DNA of 64,000 nucleotides, taken from NCBI GenBank assembly GCA_041940425.1, contig JBGTSF010000012.1:15924-79923 (forward strand), written 5' to 3'. Below are positions 32,610 through 41,302 of the stretch, in pieces. The notes under the pieces are model-generated. The model was given only the letters and a program-made list of their open reading frames with translations, made no database searches and was not told where the DNA came from. Positions within the stretch are counted from its first letter, which is position 1; every line of letters starts with the position of its first letter. The position numbers and the translations under genes were made by a program. The DNA comes from DATHTS01 sp041940425 (lineage in GTDB: Bacteria > Acidobacteriota > Blastocatellia > Pyrinomonadales > Pyrinomonadaceae).

Positions 32610-32636
32610 AAAAATTCGCCTCTTGAAGGCGATTAT

Positions 32637-32708
<72 letters not shown>

Positions 32709-32794
32709 CATAATTTTTATGTGAGGAAACGGGCAGTCACTATTGGCTGTCCGTTTTTTATTGAAAATTTGACTAAACTCTTTTGAGAGAAATT

Positions 32795-33196
32795 ATGCCG
32801 ACAAATTCAAAACGTAAGAAAAGTGAGCAACTAGGAATGAATGATTCTACGGCTTCGCACAAACTTCGTAAATTGATTTTATTTTCTTTGGTTCAGCAAA
32901 CAAATCGAGACATTTGTTTTAGATATCAATCAAAAATAGAGACCGTAGAAGATTTATCCATCGAGCATAAAGTACCTCGGCTAGATAGCAACGATCCAAT
33001 CAGTATCTTTTTCGACCTCAATAATATTGCTTTTAGTCATCTGAAATGTAACATTGCTTATCGTCGAAAACCGAATAAAAAATATTTAACGGATGACGAG
33101 TTGAAAACGGCGAACCAAACACGGTGGCGTAACAGTAAGCGACGAAACTATAACTCGGAGGCACGACGAGCCAAATATCTTCGAACTGGTTGGTAA
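32795..33196 (+). CDS. HNH endonuclease-like protein
   Basis: About 133 residues from the ATG at 32795 (an in-frame TTG at 32783 would add four). The HNH core is recognisable: ICFRYQSKIETVEDLSIEHK has the first His after a strand, the Asn in FFDLNNIAFSHLKCNIAYRR follows, and the second histidine is in SHLKCN. A Cys pair for zinc is incomplete. The N-terminal segment is Lys/Ser-rich. The gene is more A/T-rich than its neighbours and starts 87 nt downstream of the tRNA-Asn, a typical setting for a passenger gene. Whether it is a restriction-type nuclease, homing enzyme or phage remnant cannot be told. Confidence 0.78.
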   Translation: MPTNSKRKKSEQLGMNDSTASHKLRKLILFSLVQQTNRDICFRYQSKIETVEDLSIEHKVPRLDSNDPISIFFDLNNIAFSHLKCNIAYRRKPNKKYLTDDELKTANQTRWRNSKRRNYNSEARRAKYLRTGW

Positions 33197-33215
33197 GTCG
33201 AATGAATAAATTAGG

Positions 33216-33249
33216 AAAAAAGGCTGGATTAAATTTCCAGCCTTTTTTC
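33216..33249. terminator. Bidirectional terminator
   Basis: AAAAAAGGCTGGA and TCCAGCCTTTTTT form a perfect stem-loop with A-run and T-run flanks between the convergent HNH and dehydrogenase genes. Confidence 0.9.
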
Positions 33250-33263
33250 TATTTTGGATTGAT

Positions 33264-34580
33264 CTATCGTTTCGGGGCAATCTTTAAAAGTTCGCCATTG
33301 CTCTCGTCCGTTACGACGTAGAGCGCGCCGTCGGGACCTTGGCGAACGTCGCGGATTCTTTGATTGCGGTCGGTTAAAAGATGTTCTTCACCGACGACGC
33401 GGTCATTTTTAATGACCAGCCGCACGAGCCTTTTAGAAACCAGACCGCCGATAAAGATGTTGCCGCGCCACTCGGGGAAAGCTGAACCTGAATAAATTTC
33501 CATTCCCGACGGGGCGATCACCGGATCCCAGTAATAGACGGGTTGTTCCAAGCCTTCTTTTTTCGTGTCGCCGCCGGAGATCGGCTCGCCGGAATATTCT
33601 TCGCCGTAGCTGATGACCGCCCAGCCGTAATTTTTTCCTTTTTCCAAAAGATTCAATTCATCGCCGCCCTGCGCGCCGTGTTCGACCGTCCAGAGCCGAC
33701 CTTTTTCATCAAATGCCGCCGATTGGATATTGCGGTGTCCGAGAGTGTAAATTTCCGGCAGGGCGTTTTCACGTTTGGCGAACGGGTTGTCGTCGGGAAC
33801 TGTTCCGTCGGGGTTGATGCGGATCGTTTTGCCGAGATGACTGCTGAGTTGTTGGGCTTGCGGGCGAGTCGTGTTTTTATCAAAACGATCGCCGAGCGTG
33901 ATGTAGAGTTTACCGTCGGGACCGAAAGCGAGGCGCGAACCGAAATGTAAGCCGTTGTTGTAGGTCGGCATGGCGCGGAAAATGACGCGCACCTGTTCGA
34001 GATTTTTGCGGTCTGCGCTTAAAACGCCCCGCGCAACACTTGTTCCGCTGCCGCCTTCGCGCTGTTCGGAAAAACTCCAGAAAATCGTCCGGTCTCGTTC
34101 AAAATTCGGACTTAAGGCGACATCGAGCAGACCGCCCTGACCACGAGCCGTGATCGGCGGCAGACCGCCTTGCCCGCTGGCATCGGTAGTTCCGCCCTGA
34201 CCGACCGGAAGAAGTCCGCCGAGCGGTTCGCCGATCTCGCCTTTTGCCGAAACGATGCGCATCTGTCCCGATTTTTCCGTAATCAAAAAATCACCGTTCG
34301 GCAGAGGCTCGACCGCCCACGGCTGGCTCAAGCCTTTGGCAACGACCGTCACTTCATACGGCGTGTCGGTTTTTACGCCGCAGGCGCGGGTCTGTTCGGG
34401 AAAAGCCGGTTTTTGACCGGCGGCGTTCGGCGGCGCGGTTTGGAGCGGCGAGCAATTCTGCTGCGATGACGGATTTTTTGAAGCGGAAGTTTCCGTTTGT
34501 TTATTCGTATTCTGAGCGCAAGCCGCGCTAGTAAAAGTTAGTATTGCCGATAAGATGATCGTAAATTTTAATTTTCCCAT
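33264..34580 (-). CDS. PQQ-dependent sugar dehydrogenase family protein (GSDH-like)
   Basis: 438 residues with an N-terminal signal (ILSAILTFTSAACAQN); the Cys could be a lipidation site or cleavage may follow SAACAQ. A low-complexity stretch leads to the glucose/sorbosone dehydrogenase beta-propeller: GLSQPWAVEPLPNGDFLITE, RGQGGLLDVALSPNF, FGSRLAFGPDGKLYITLGDR, YTLGHRNIQSAAFDEKGRLW, EHGAQGGDELNLL, and IAPSGMEIYSG. The GHRN and HGxxGGDE motifs are the family's cofactor and calcium region. Likely a periplasmic or surface aldose oxidation enzyme using PQQ; no PQQ biosynthesis genes are in the window. Confidence 0.92.
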   Translation of the reverse strand: MGKLKFTIILSAILTFTSAACAQNTNKQTETSASKNPSSQQNCSPLQTAPPNAAGQKPAFPEQTRACGVKTDTPYEVTVVAKGLSQPWAVEPLPNGDFLITEKSGQMRIVSAKGEIGEPLGGLLPVGQGGTTDASGQGGLPPITARGQGGLLDVALSPNFERDRTIFWSFSEQREGGSGTSVARGVLSADRKNLEQVRVIFRAMPTYNNGLHFGSRLAFGPDGKLYITLGDRFDKNTTRPQAQQLSSHLGKTIRINPDGTVPDDNPFAKRENALPEIYTLGHRNIQSAAFDEKGRLWTVEHGAQGGDELNLLEKGKNYGWAVISYGEEYSGEPISGGDTKKEGLEQPVYYWDPVIAPSGMEIYSGSAFPEWRGNIFIGGLVSKRLVRLVIKNDRVVGEEHLLTDRNQRIRDVRQGPDGALYVVTDESNGELLKIAPKR

Positions 34581-35023
34581 ATACTTTTTAATCCTCTGAA
34601 AATGTCTATTTGAAACTTAGTATCAATTTTAATTGTTTGCGATTGCCCAATTATTTATGCTCGAAATTTTACGGCAACAGAAACCCGCAAAGTTTAAATT
34701 ACAGTTGTCAGACAAAAATAGTTTTTTTTCGCCGCGTCAGCGGCATTCTGAGTTTAGAATTGGTTGTAATTTATTGCACGGTCAGGATTGATTGGTTGAT
34801 CCTGTCGCGTCAGCGACAATTGAATTATTTGACGACAATTATCAGCCGTCGCTAACACGACGCGGTGCGTTTTTCTCAAATCGCACCGTGTAATTTATTA
34901 CACGGCTAAAATCATTAAATCGCTACGCGATTATTAACTTTGACATTTTTGAGACAGCTTCTAATTATTCTTAGATTGTCTTGTATTGACTTTTAATATG
35001 TCAAAAATGATCGGCAAATAAAA
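34581..35023. other. Intergenic region rich in small palindromes
   Basis: No gene is seen in this 440-nt A/T-rich stretch. It contains at least six perfect or near-perfect hairpins within 200 nt: GCCGC-GTCA-GCGGC (34731-34744), CAGGAT...ATCCTG (34782-34804), TGTCGC-GTCA-GCGACA (34803-34818), CGGTGCG...CGCACCG (34863-34888), CCGTGTAA-TTTA-TTACACGG (34886-34905) and AATCGC-TAC-GCGATT (34918-34932). Two share the loop GTCA, and TAATTTATT(G/A)CACGG occurs twice. The cluster resembles a degenerate REP/BIME-like element. Confidence 0.7.
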
Positions 35024-35043
35024 AAGGCTGAAATTTCAGCCTT
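35021..35043 (-). terminator. Terminator of the second TonB receptor gene
   Basis: AAGGCTGAAATTTCAGCCTT (35024-35043) is a perfect 20-nt palindrome followed on the minus strand by TTTTATTTG. Confidence 0.85.
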
Positions 35044-35067
35044 CTCTTCTTTCTCTTTTTGTGTTTC

Positions 35068-37767
35068 TTAAAATTTCAAACGATATGCGACATTAAAACT
35101 TCTGCCCGCGCCGTCTATTCCCCAGCTCGGATTGCGGTGAAACTGGTCGAAGATATTTTCAAACGCCCAGTAGATTTGCGATTTTTCCCCGACGCGGAAA
35201 CCGCCGCGCAGATTGAAAATCGAGTAAGCCGGAAGATGCGAAAAGAGCTGTGACGAATTTACGCCGCTGCCGAGAACACGGTTTTGAACTTGAAGAAGCG
35301 TTTCGCCCGTCGGCAATAAAATTGTTTCATCGCCCGTTCCGCAAACGCCGTCCGGGTTGTTTGTCAAACCGCGAACGCACGCGCCGCGCCGGAAAAAGTT
35401 GGCGATCTGCGAACGACTGCGCGGTGCGCCCGTTCGCCTGTCGCTCAGATCGAGCGTCGAAAGACGGTCTTGTTTTAACGCGAGATTCGAATACGCTTCG
35501 ATCCAGAAACGCTTTCCGACGGGCGCGTATTTGAGGCTCAAAAATCCGGTCGGCGGCGGCGTTCCCCCCTCGATATTCGGCGGTTCGCCGGTTTCTTTGT
35601 CTTCGGCGCGGATGTATGTGAAATTGCCCTGAAATTTAAAATCGTCAGTAATTTTTGATTCGAGTTCGTATTCAAAACCGAACAGCCGCGCGTCCGTGTA
35701 ATTAGCGCGGACGAGAACCGGCGCGGTCGAAAGCGGAACGAAAACGACGCCGTTCGGCAGTTGGCTGATGATCGGCTGGTCGCCGAGAAATTGACCGACC
35801 GCGCCCTGCGGCAGGATCAAAGATTGTTTGACGATCGTATCATTTAGATCGAGACGGAAAACGGTAAATTCCGTGTCGAAAAATTTATTTGTCCAGCGCA
35901 GACCGGCATCGAAATTATGGCTGATCTCGGAACTTTGTTTGGAAACGGGAATTCCGGTCGAAACCGCATTCGCGTCGGCAGTCGTGCCGATCGTGCCGCC
36001 CAAGTTTATTGCTGAAATGTAGTCAACTTCAAAACCGTCGCCCGTGAGTCCCAAAGTTCCGAGATCGGTCATCGAAGGATAACGAAAACCGCGGCTGTAA
36101 TTGAGCGCGATGCGCACGCCGTCGGCAATTGTAATGACCGAGCCGATCCTGCCCGAAAAATCGCCGACGCGCAGGCTGTCATCCTGCCATAAACGGAAAC
36201 CGTTCACGACCGGCGCGTCTTCGGCGCGCGCTTTGTAAAAAGCCGCGCTGTAACGCAGTGCGCCCGTGATCCGCAAACGGTCGGGAATCGCTTCCCATGC
36301 GTTTTGAATAAAAATTCCGCCTGAATCGAAACTCGCTTCATCCGGCACGCGCGGTCGGGAAAGAAAGAATGTATTCGTCGCAGGACTTACCGTAAACGCC
36401 GGAGAATTTATCCGCTCGTGATAAAGATCGCCGCCGAACAGAAACGTGTTGCGAAACGGCAGGCTTTTGTCCAGAAAGAAACTAAAGCCGGTCGCCGTCG
36501 TGCGCTCATACTGATGCGAGATATTGGCAGACGGATTTCCCTGACCGCCCTGATTGACGCGCTCTTCGCGCTGACTGTTGTAGCTGATGGTAAACGAGCC
36601 GCTGTCGAATATCCCTAAGTTTTGTTTGACGAAACGCAGATAGCCGAAATCGAGCATCAGATTTCTGAGATCGGCAATTAAGTTGCCGTCGCCGCCGACG
36701 AGCTGGTCAAAGCGTTTGCCGCCGACCTGCTGACTGCGTATGTAATGAAAAATGATCTGCGAAGTTTCGGTCGGCGAATAATTCAGACGCGCCGAGCCGC
36801 CGTATTGCGAAAAATCCGTTCCGGGATTCCGCGTGTAAAGAACAGTCGAGGGAAGTCCCAAAAAGCGCGTTATCGAAGAATGCGAATCAATGCCGTCCGC
36901 CGTTCTTAATTCATTTACCTTGCGCCCGAAAAGACTGACGTAGCCGCCGAGTTTTTGCGTTCCGTAACTGAAAAAAGCCGAACCGCCGAAGCTTCTGTTC
37001 GCGCTTTGGAAAAACGAATTTATGTCGCCGTGAAATTCCGCCTTTTCCGCGCCGAAAGCGGGCGTGCGGCTTAACAGATTGACCGTTCCGCCGAGCGAAT
37101 CCGAACCGTATTGCGCCGAATTCGGTCCGCGCAAAACTTCGATTGATTGCAGTGCGCTTTCGTCATTCAAATTAAAAAAAGTATTGATACCGCCGCGCTG
37201 TCCCGAAGTCGTGTAGCGCACGCCGTCTATATAGTTGACGACGTTTTTGCCCGTCAGACCGCGCACGACGATCGCGCCGATGGTCGGACTCGTTCTCTGC
37301 ACGTTCAGACCGACCTCTTCTTCGGCGACCTGCGCGAGAACCGAACCGGAACGCTCAAGCAGTTCGTCGCGCCCGATCACACTGACGGCTTGCGGCACGT
37401 TTACCAGTTCGGTTTCGCTTCCGATCTCCGCCGTTACGGTAACGCTCGTTTCGCCGATCTGAAGCGTTATATCAAAATTTTGTTTTCGGTTCGGAAGAGT
37501 AAATTTTTGAACCGATGCTGCGAAACCGTCCGATGAAATTTTCAGTTCATACGCGCCCGCCGGCAGATTCTGAAACGAAAAATTCCCTTCGGCACCGGTA
37601 ACGGTCGCTCGCTGTGCCGCGCCGCTCAAAATGACCCGCGCACCGGCGACCGCCGCGCCGTTTGTATCGGAAACTCTGCCGGAAATTTCCGGCACGGTTT
37701 GTGTCTGAGCGTTTGCCGAAAAAACAAACAAAAATATAAATAAAGCTAAAAATAAAAACTTTTTCAT
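35068..37767 (-). CDS. TonB-dependent outer-membrane receptor with plug domain
   Basis: 899 residues from the ATG at 37767, which begins a clean signal peptide (MKKFLFLALFIFLFVFSANA); an upstream in-frame Met would add 26 non-signal residues. A CarboxypepD_reg-like domain (ISGRVSDTNGAAVAGARVIL) is followed by a plug with VPQAVSVIGRDELLERSGSV and IVVRGLTGKNVVNYIDGVRY, and a long barrel ending SFNVAYRLKF. Its plug resembles siderophore/cobalamin-type receptors more than the large Oar-like receptor at 9219. No Fur box or riboswitch was recognised upstream. The gene is divergent from the UbiB-like gene. Confidence 0.92.
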   Translation of the reverse strand: MKKFLFLALFIFLFVFSANAQTQTVPEISGRVSDTNGAAVAGARVILSGAAQRATVTGAEGNFSFQNLPAGAYELKISSDGFAASVQKFTLPNRKQNFDITLQIGETSVTVTAEIGSETELVNVPQAVSVIGRDELLERSGSVLAQVAEEEVGLNVQRTSPTIGAIVVRGLTGKNVVNYIDGVRYTTSGQRGGINTFFNLNDESALQSIEVLRGPNSAQYGSDSLGGTVNLLSRTPAFGAEKAEFHGDINSFFQSANRSFGGSAFFSYGTQKLGGYVSLFGRKVNELRTADGIDSHSSITRFLGLPSTVLYTRNPGTDFSQYGGSARLNYSPTETSQIIFHYIRSQQVGGKRFDQLVGGDGNLIADLRNLMLDFGYLRFVKQNLGIFDSGSFTISYNSQREERVNQGGQGNPSANISHQYERTTATGFSFFLDKSLPFRNTFLFGGDLYHERINSPAFTVSPATNTFFLSRPRVPDEASFDSGGIFIQNAWEAIPDRLRITGALRYSAAFYKARAEDAPVVNGFRLWQDDSLRVGDFSGRIGSVITIADGVRIALNYSRGFRYPSMTDLGTLGLTGDGFEVDYISAINLGGTIGTTADANAVSTGIPVSKQSSEISHNFDAGLRWTNKFFDTEFTVFRLDLNDTIVKQSLILPQGAVGQFLGDQPIISQLPNGVVFVPLSTAPVLVRANYTDARLFGFEYELESKITDDFKFQGNFTYIRAEDKETGEPPNIEGGTPPPTGFLSLKYAPVGKRFWIEAYSNLALKQDRLSTLDLSDRRTGAPRSRSQIANFFRRGACVRGLTNNPDGVCGTGDETILLPTGETLLQVQNRVLGSGVNSSQLFSHLPAYSIFNLRGGFRVGEKSQIYWAFENIFDQFHRNPSWGIDGAGRSFNVAYRLKF

Positions 37768-37919
37768 CTGTAAAAAATAAACCCGGAGAAATTTTAACAT
37801 TTGAAACGGAAAAATTCGCCTGTCAAAAGATTTCCGATTTTCCAATTTTCAAAAAAATATTTCGCCGAAAAATTACTGCCGATTTCTCAAATTATTGTTA
37901 AAATGATTTTCAAAAAAAT

Positions 37920-39599
37920 ATGAAAATGGACATCGAACACCTGAAACGCTACAAGGACATCGCCGCATTGTTTATCAAATACGGGCGGTCGGACATCATC
38001 AAACAAACCGGACTCGAAGAAGCCGTCGCAGAGGATGAAGAAAAGACGGCGGCGACCGAAGAGCAGCTCGAAGAAGCCGACGATCTGGCAAAAGATTTGG
38101 AAGAACTCGGCAGTACTTATATAAAACTCGGTCAGCTTCTCTCGACGCGCGCCGATCTTTTGCCGCCCGCTCATCTCGAAGCCCTCGCGCGTCTGCAGGA
38201 CGATGTCGAACCGTTTTCTTACGCGGATGTCGAAAAAATTGTTTCCGAAGAGATCGGCGTTCGCATCTCGAAGGCGTTTTCGGATTTTGAATCCGAGCCG
38301 CTCGCCGCCGCATCGCTCGGTCAGGTTCATCTCGCGCGTCTGCGCGACGGTAAAGCGGTCGTCGTCAAAGTCCAGCGTCCCGGCATTCGGGAAAAGGTCG
38401 TCCTCGATCTCGAAACGCTCGACGATTTCGCCGCGCTCGTGGACGAGCATACCGAGACGGGCAAGAAATACGAGTTTCAAGGCATCTTGACCGAGCTTCG
38501 AAAAAGCCTTCTGCGCGAACTCGATTACCGGCGTGAAGCGGCGAATCTTGTGGCAATTGCGGAAAATCTGAAGGAATTTGAAAACATCATCGTTCCGCTT
38601 CCGGTTGACGATTACACGACCTCGAAAGTGCTGACGATGGATTACGTAACAGGCAAAAAGATCACCGATCTGACACCGATCGCCCTGATGGAACTCGACC
38701 GCGCAAAACTTGCCGGCGAGCTTTTTCACGCATATCTGAAGCAGATGCTCGTTGACGGATTTTTCCACGCCGACCCGCATCCGGGAAATATTTACGTTAC
38801 AGAAAATAAAAAAATCGCCCTGCTCGATCTGGGAATGGTCGGGCGCGTAATGAGCGGATTCAAAGACAATCTGCTCAATCTTCTGCTCTCGGTCAGCGAA
38901 GGTCGCGGCGAAGAGGTCGCCCTAACGGCGTTGAAGATGGGCGAGCCGAAAAAGAATTTCGACGAGCAGGAATTTATGCGGCGCGTCGGCGACCTCGTCT
39001 CGTCGCACGGCGGAACGAGCCGCGAAAAGATTGATGCCGGAAAAGTCGTTATGGAGATTACAAAAATTTCCGCCGACTGCGGTTTTCGCCTGCCGCCGGA
39101 ATTTACGATGATCGCCAAAGCCCTGCTCAATCTCGACCGCGCCGTTTACACGCTCGATCCCGACTTCGATCCGAACGCGGCGATCCGCGAACACGCGGCG
39201 GAAATTATGCAGGGCAGATTCGTCGAGAGCCTCTCGCCCGGCAGCGTTCTGAGCGGCGCGCTCGAAGCCAAAGAATTCGTCGAAAAACTGCCGCACCGCG
39301 TCAATAATATTTTAGACATCATCGGCAACAACGAACTCGAAATAAAAGTTGACGCGATAGACGAAAAAACCCTGATGGTCGGTTTTCAAAAGATCGCCAA
39401 CCGCATCACGATGGGCTTAGTGCTGGCGGCGCTGATCGTCGGCGCGTCAATGCTGATGCGCGTCGAAACCAGCTTTAAACTTTTCGGCTATCCGGGTTTG
39501 CCTCTGATATTTTTCGTCGCGGCGGCAATCGGCGGCGTGGCGATGATCTTTAATATTATTTTGAATGACCGGAAAGATAATGATAACGACAAGCATTAA
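37920..39599 (+). CDS. ABC1/UbiB family atypical protein kinase
   Basis: 559 residues. The family hallmarks are present: the KxGQ segment YIKLGQLLSTRADLLP, an Ala-rich nucleotide loop (PLAAASLGQVHLARLRDG), the lysine in VVVKVQRPGI, the catalytic HADPHPGNIYV, and LLDLGMVGRV. Two hydrophobic helices at the extreme C-terminus (MGLVLAALIVGASMLM and PLIFFVAAAIGGVAMIF) anchor it to the membrane. UbiB/COQ8 proteins support isoprenoid quinone synthesis through ATPase activity. In an acidobacterium the quinone would normally be menaquinone, so the exact role is open. A possible second start is two codons later. Confidence 0.93.
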   Translation: MKMDIEHLKRYKDIAALFIKYGRSDIIKQTGLEEAVAEDEEKTAATEEQLEEADDLAKDLEELGSTYIKLGQLLSTRADLLPPAHLEALARLQDDVEPFSYADVEKIVSEEIGVRISKAFSDFESEPLAAASLGQVHLARLRDGKAVVVKVQRPGIREKVVLDLETLDDFAALVDEHTETGKKYEFQGILTELRKSLLRELDYRREAANLVAIAENLKEFENIIVPLPVDDYTTSKVLTMDYVTGKKITDLTPIALMELDRAKLAGELFHAYLKQMLVDGFFHADPHPGNIYVTENKKIALLDLGMVGRVMSGFKDNLLNLLLSVSEGRGEEVALTALKMGEPKKNFDEQEFMRRVGDLVSSHGGTSREKIDAGKVVMEITKISADCGFRLPPEFTMIAKALLNLDRAVYTLDPDFDPNAAIREHAAEIMQGRFVESLSPGSVLSGALEAKEFVEKLPHRVNNILDIIGNNELEIKVDAIDEKTLMVGFQKIANRITMGLVLAALIVGASMLMRVETSFKLFGYPGLPLIFFVAAAIGGVAMIFNIILNDRKDNDNDKH

Positions 39600-39663
39600 A
39601 TTCATCGGATAACGAATAACTTTTTCCGTGTTTGCGCGGATCGGTGATATAGTAGCGTTCAAA

Positions 39664-40023
39664 ATGTCGTTTCAACACGAAGACATCACCACCGCGCGGC
39701 GGCATTCAAAGCTCGGCATCGCGTCAACGATCACCGGAGCGGCAATTCCCGTTTTGCTCATACTATTTTTCGCCGCTCTGCTTTTGATGGATGTCAAAAA
39801 AAATTCACCCGGCAGTTATGTCGCCGGTGCCGGTTTGATCTTTGCCGTTATCGCGCCGGTTCTGCATCTGGTCGGCGCACTGCTCGGAATCGGCGGATTT
39901 TTTACGAAAACGACCAAAAAAACTTTCCCGGTCATCGGAACTGTTTTGAATATTTTGCTCGGAATCAGCGGAGTTTTGCTTTGGATTCTGGTGCTTGGTA
40001 ATTTCAGATACGGGTTTCGGTGA
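39664..40023 (+). CDS. Small membrane protein, DUF4190-like
   Basis: 119 residues from the ATG at 39664 (an upstream in-frame Met adds 12 that look unrelated). A short polar N-terminus (MSFQHEDITTARRHSKLG) precedes three to four membrane segments: ITGAAIPVLLILFFAALLLM, AGAGLIFAVIAPVLHLVGAL, and VLNILLGISGVLLWILVLG. The Gly-rich helix pattern recalls DUF4190-type proteins. Function unknown. It follows the UbiB-like gene by 64 nt and may be co-transcribed. Confidence 0.7.
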   Translation: MSFQHEDITTARRHSKLGIASTITGAAIPVLLILFFAALLLMDVKKNSPGSYVAGAGLIFAVIAPVLHLVGALLGIGGFFTKTTKKTFPVIGTVLNILLGISGVLLWILVLGNFRYGFR

Positions 40024-40034
40024 ATGAAAGTAAA

Positions 40035-41207
40035 TTAGACAAAGACGGCGAAAACTTCATTCGAATATAATTTTCCTTTTTTTGTAAGTTTCAAATGATC
40101 GTCGGCAAATTCGATCAATCCGGCTTTCGTCAAACGCGCCAAATCTTCCGCGTATTCTTTTGTTAAATCAATTCCGAATTTATTTTCATAATCGCCCAAA
40201 TCAATTCCTTCATTCAGGCGCAGACGAAGAAAAGCATATTCGGCGCGGCGCGTGCTTTTGTCGAGTTCGATCTGTTCGGTAATCGGCGATTCTCCATTTT
40301 CAATTTTTTTGACATACGCAAAAGTGTCGCGCTCATTAGACCAGCGCAGATTTTCACCGTCGAACGAATGAGCCGAAACGCCGAATGAAAAATACGGCGC
40401 GAATTGCCAGTATTTCAGATTATGTTTTGATTCAAATCCTGTGCGCGAAAAATTTGAAATCTCGTATTGCGCGTAATTTTGCGTGGCAAGTTTTTCGAGC
40501 ATCAAAAGATACATCTCGCCCGCCAAATCTTCGTCCGGCAGAGGCTGTCGTCCGCTTCTGATCTGCTCGGCAAGCGGCGTTCCTTCGTGAATTTCAAGCA
40601 GATAAAGCGAGATATGTTCGGGATTTAAGTTTAACGCTTCGGTCAAATTTCTTTCCCAATCTTTCAATGTCTGGCGCGGAAGTCCGGCGATCAGATCGAA
40701 TGAAACATTTTCATATTTTGCATTTCTAAGAAGCTCGATCGTTTCGCGCACGTCCTGCGCAGTGTGTCGTCTGCCGAGCCGTTTGAGTTCCGTATCGTCA
40801 AACGTCTGCGCTCCAAAACTCGCGCGGTTTACGCCGAGAGATTTGTAGTTTTTTAGTGTTTCAATCGTCACGGTCGCCGGATTCATCTCCATCGTGATCT
40901 CGCTTTTTTCATCAACAGAAAATTTTTCGTGAATTGAATCTAAAATCTTTTCAAGCTGTTTCGGCGCAAGAAGCGAAGGCGTTCCGCCGCCGAAATATAT
41001 TGTGTCAATTTCAATTTGGTCTTTGGTTTTTGGTCTTTGGTCTTTGGAAGAATTTGAAATTTGAAATTTGAAATTTGAAATTTCTGTTATGAGCGCACTC
41101 ACATATCTTTCGACCGTTTCCTCGTTCTTAAAAACGTCGGTCGCAAAATCGCAATACGAACAGCGCGAACGGCAGAAGGGAATGTGTATGTAAACTCCGG
41201 CTCTCAC
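40035..41207 (-). CDS. hemW: HemW-like radical SAM protein
   Basis: 390 residues. The radical SAM cluster is Cys12, Cys16 and Cys19 (IHIPFCRSRCSYCDFATDVF), followed by TIYFGGGTPSLL, EITMEMNPATV, VNRASFGAQTFDD and the HemW C-terminal domain (HNLKYWQFAPYFSFGVSAHS). HemW is a heme chaperone related to, but not acting as, oxygen-independent coproporphyrinogen oxidase. Between the first strand and the GGGTPS motif there is an extra stretch of about 20 residues (SNFKFQISNSSKDQRPKTKD) encoded by short-word DNA repeats; it lies in a variable loop and keeps the frame. Confidence 0.93.
   Translation of the reverse strand: MRAGVYIHIPFCRSRCSYCDFATDVFKNEETVERYVSALITEISNFKFQISNSSKDQRPKTKDQIEIDTIYFGGGTPSLLAPKQLEKILDSIHEKFSVDEKSEITMEMNPATVTIETLKNYKSLGVNRASFGAQTFDDTELKRLGRRHTAQDVRETIELLRNAKYENVSFDLIAGLPRQTLKDWERNLTEALNLNPEHISLYLLEIHEGTPLAEQIRSGRQPLPDEDLAGEMYLLMLEKLATQNYAQYEISNFSRTGFESKHNLKYWQFAPYFSFGVSAHSFDGENLRWSNERDTFAYVKKIENGESPITEQIELDKSTRRAEYAFLRLRLNEGIDLGDYENKFGIDLTKEYAEDLARLTKAGLIEFADDHLKLTKKGKLYSNEVFAVFV
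41015..41084. repeat. Two short-word arrays inside hemW, in frame
   Basis: TTTGGTC words (41015-41047) and AAATTTG words (about 41050-41084) lie side by side and encode a low-complexity Lys/Gln/Asn/Ser-rich insertion in the protein. Related words form the start of the gene at 8046. Confidence 0.8.
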
Positions 41208-41302
41208 TTTCTAAATCTTATCATTTTCCGCCGAAAAAAAATCTTGTCCGGCAAGCCGTTTTATGTTGTAATGATTGGTAAATTTATCTGGAGGCGACTG
41301 CT

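Noticed and set aside
34986..35023. A riboswitch or Fur-type operator near the second TonB receptor
   Set aside because: This A/T-rich piece is downstream of the gene, and the true upstream region (37768-37919) shows no known riboswitch core or Fur box by eye.
37887..38780. A 297-codon minus-strand open frame opposite the UbiB-like gene
   Set aside because: Antisense to clear UbiB kinase motifs. Its Phe/Arg-rich translation has no recognisable domain.
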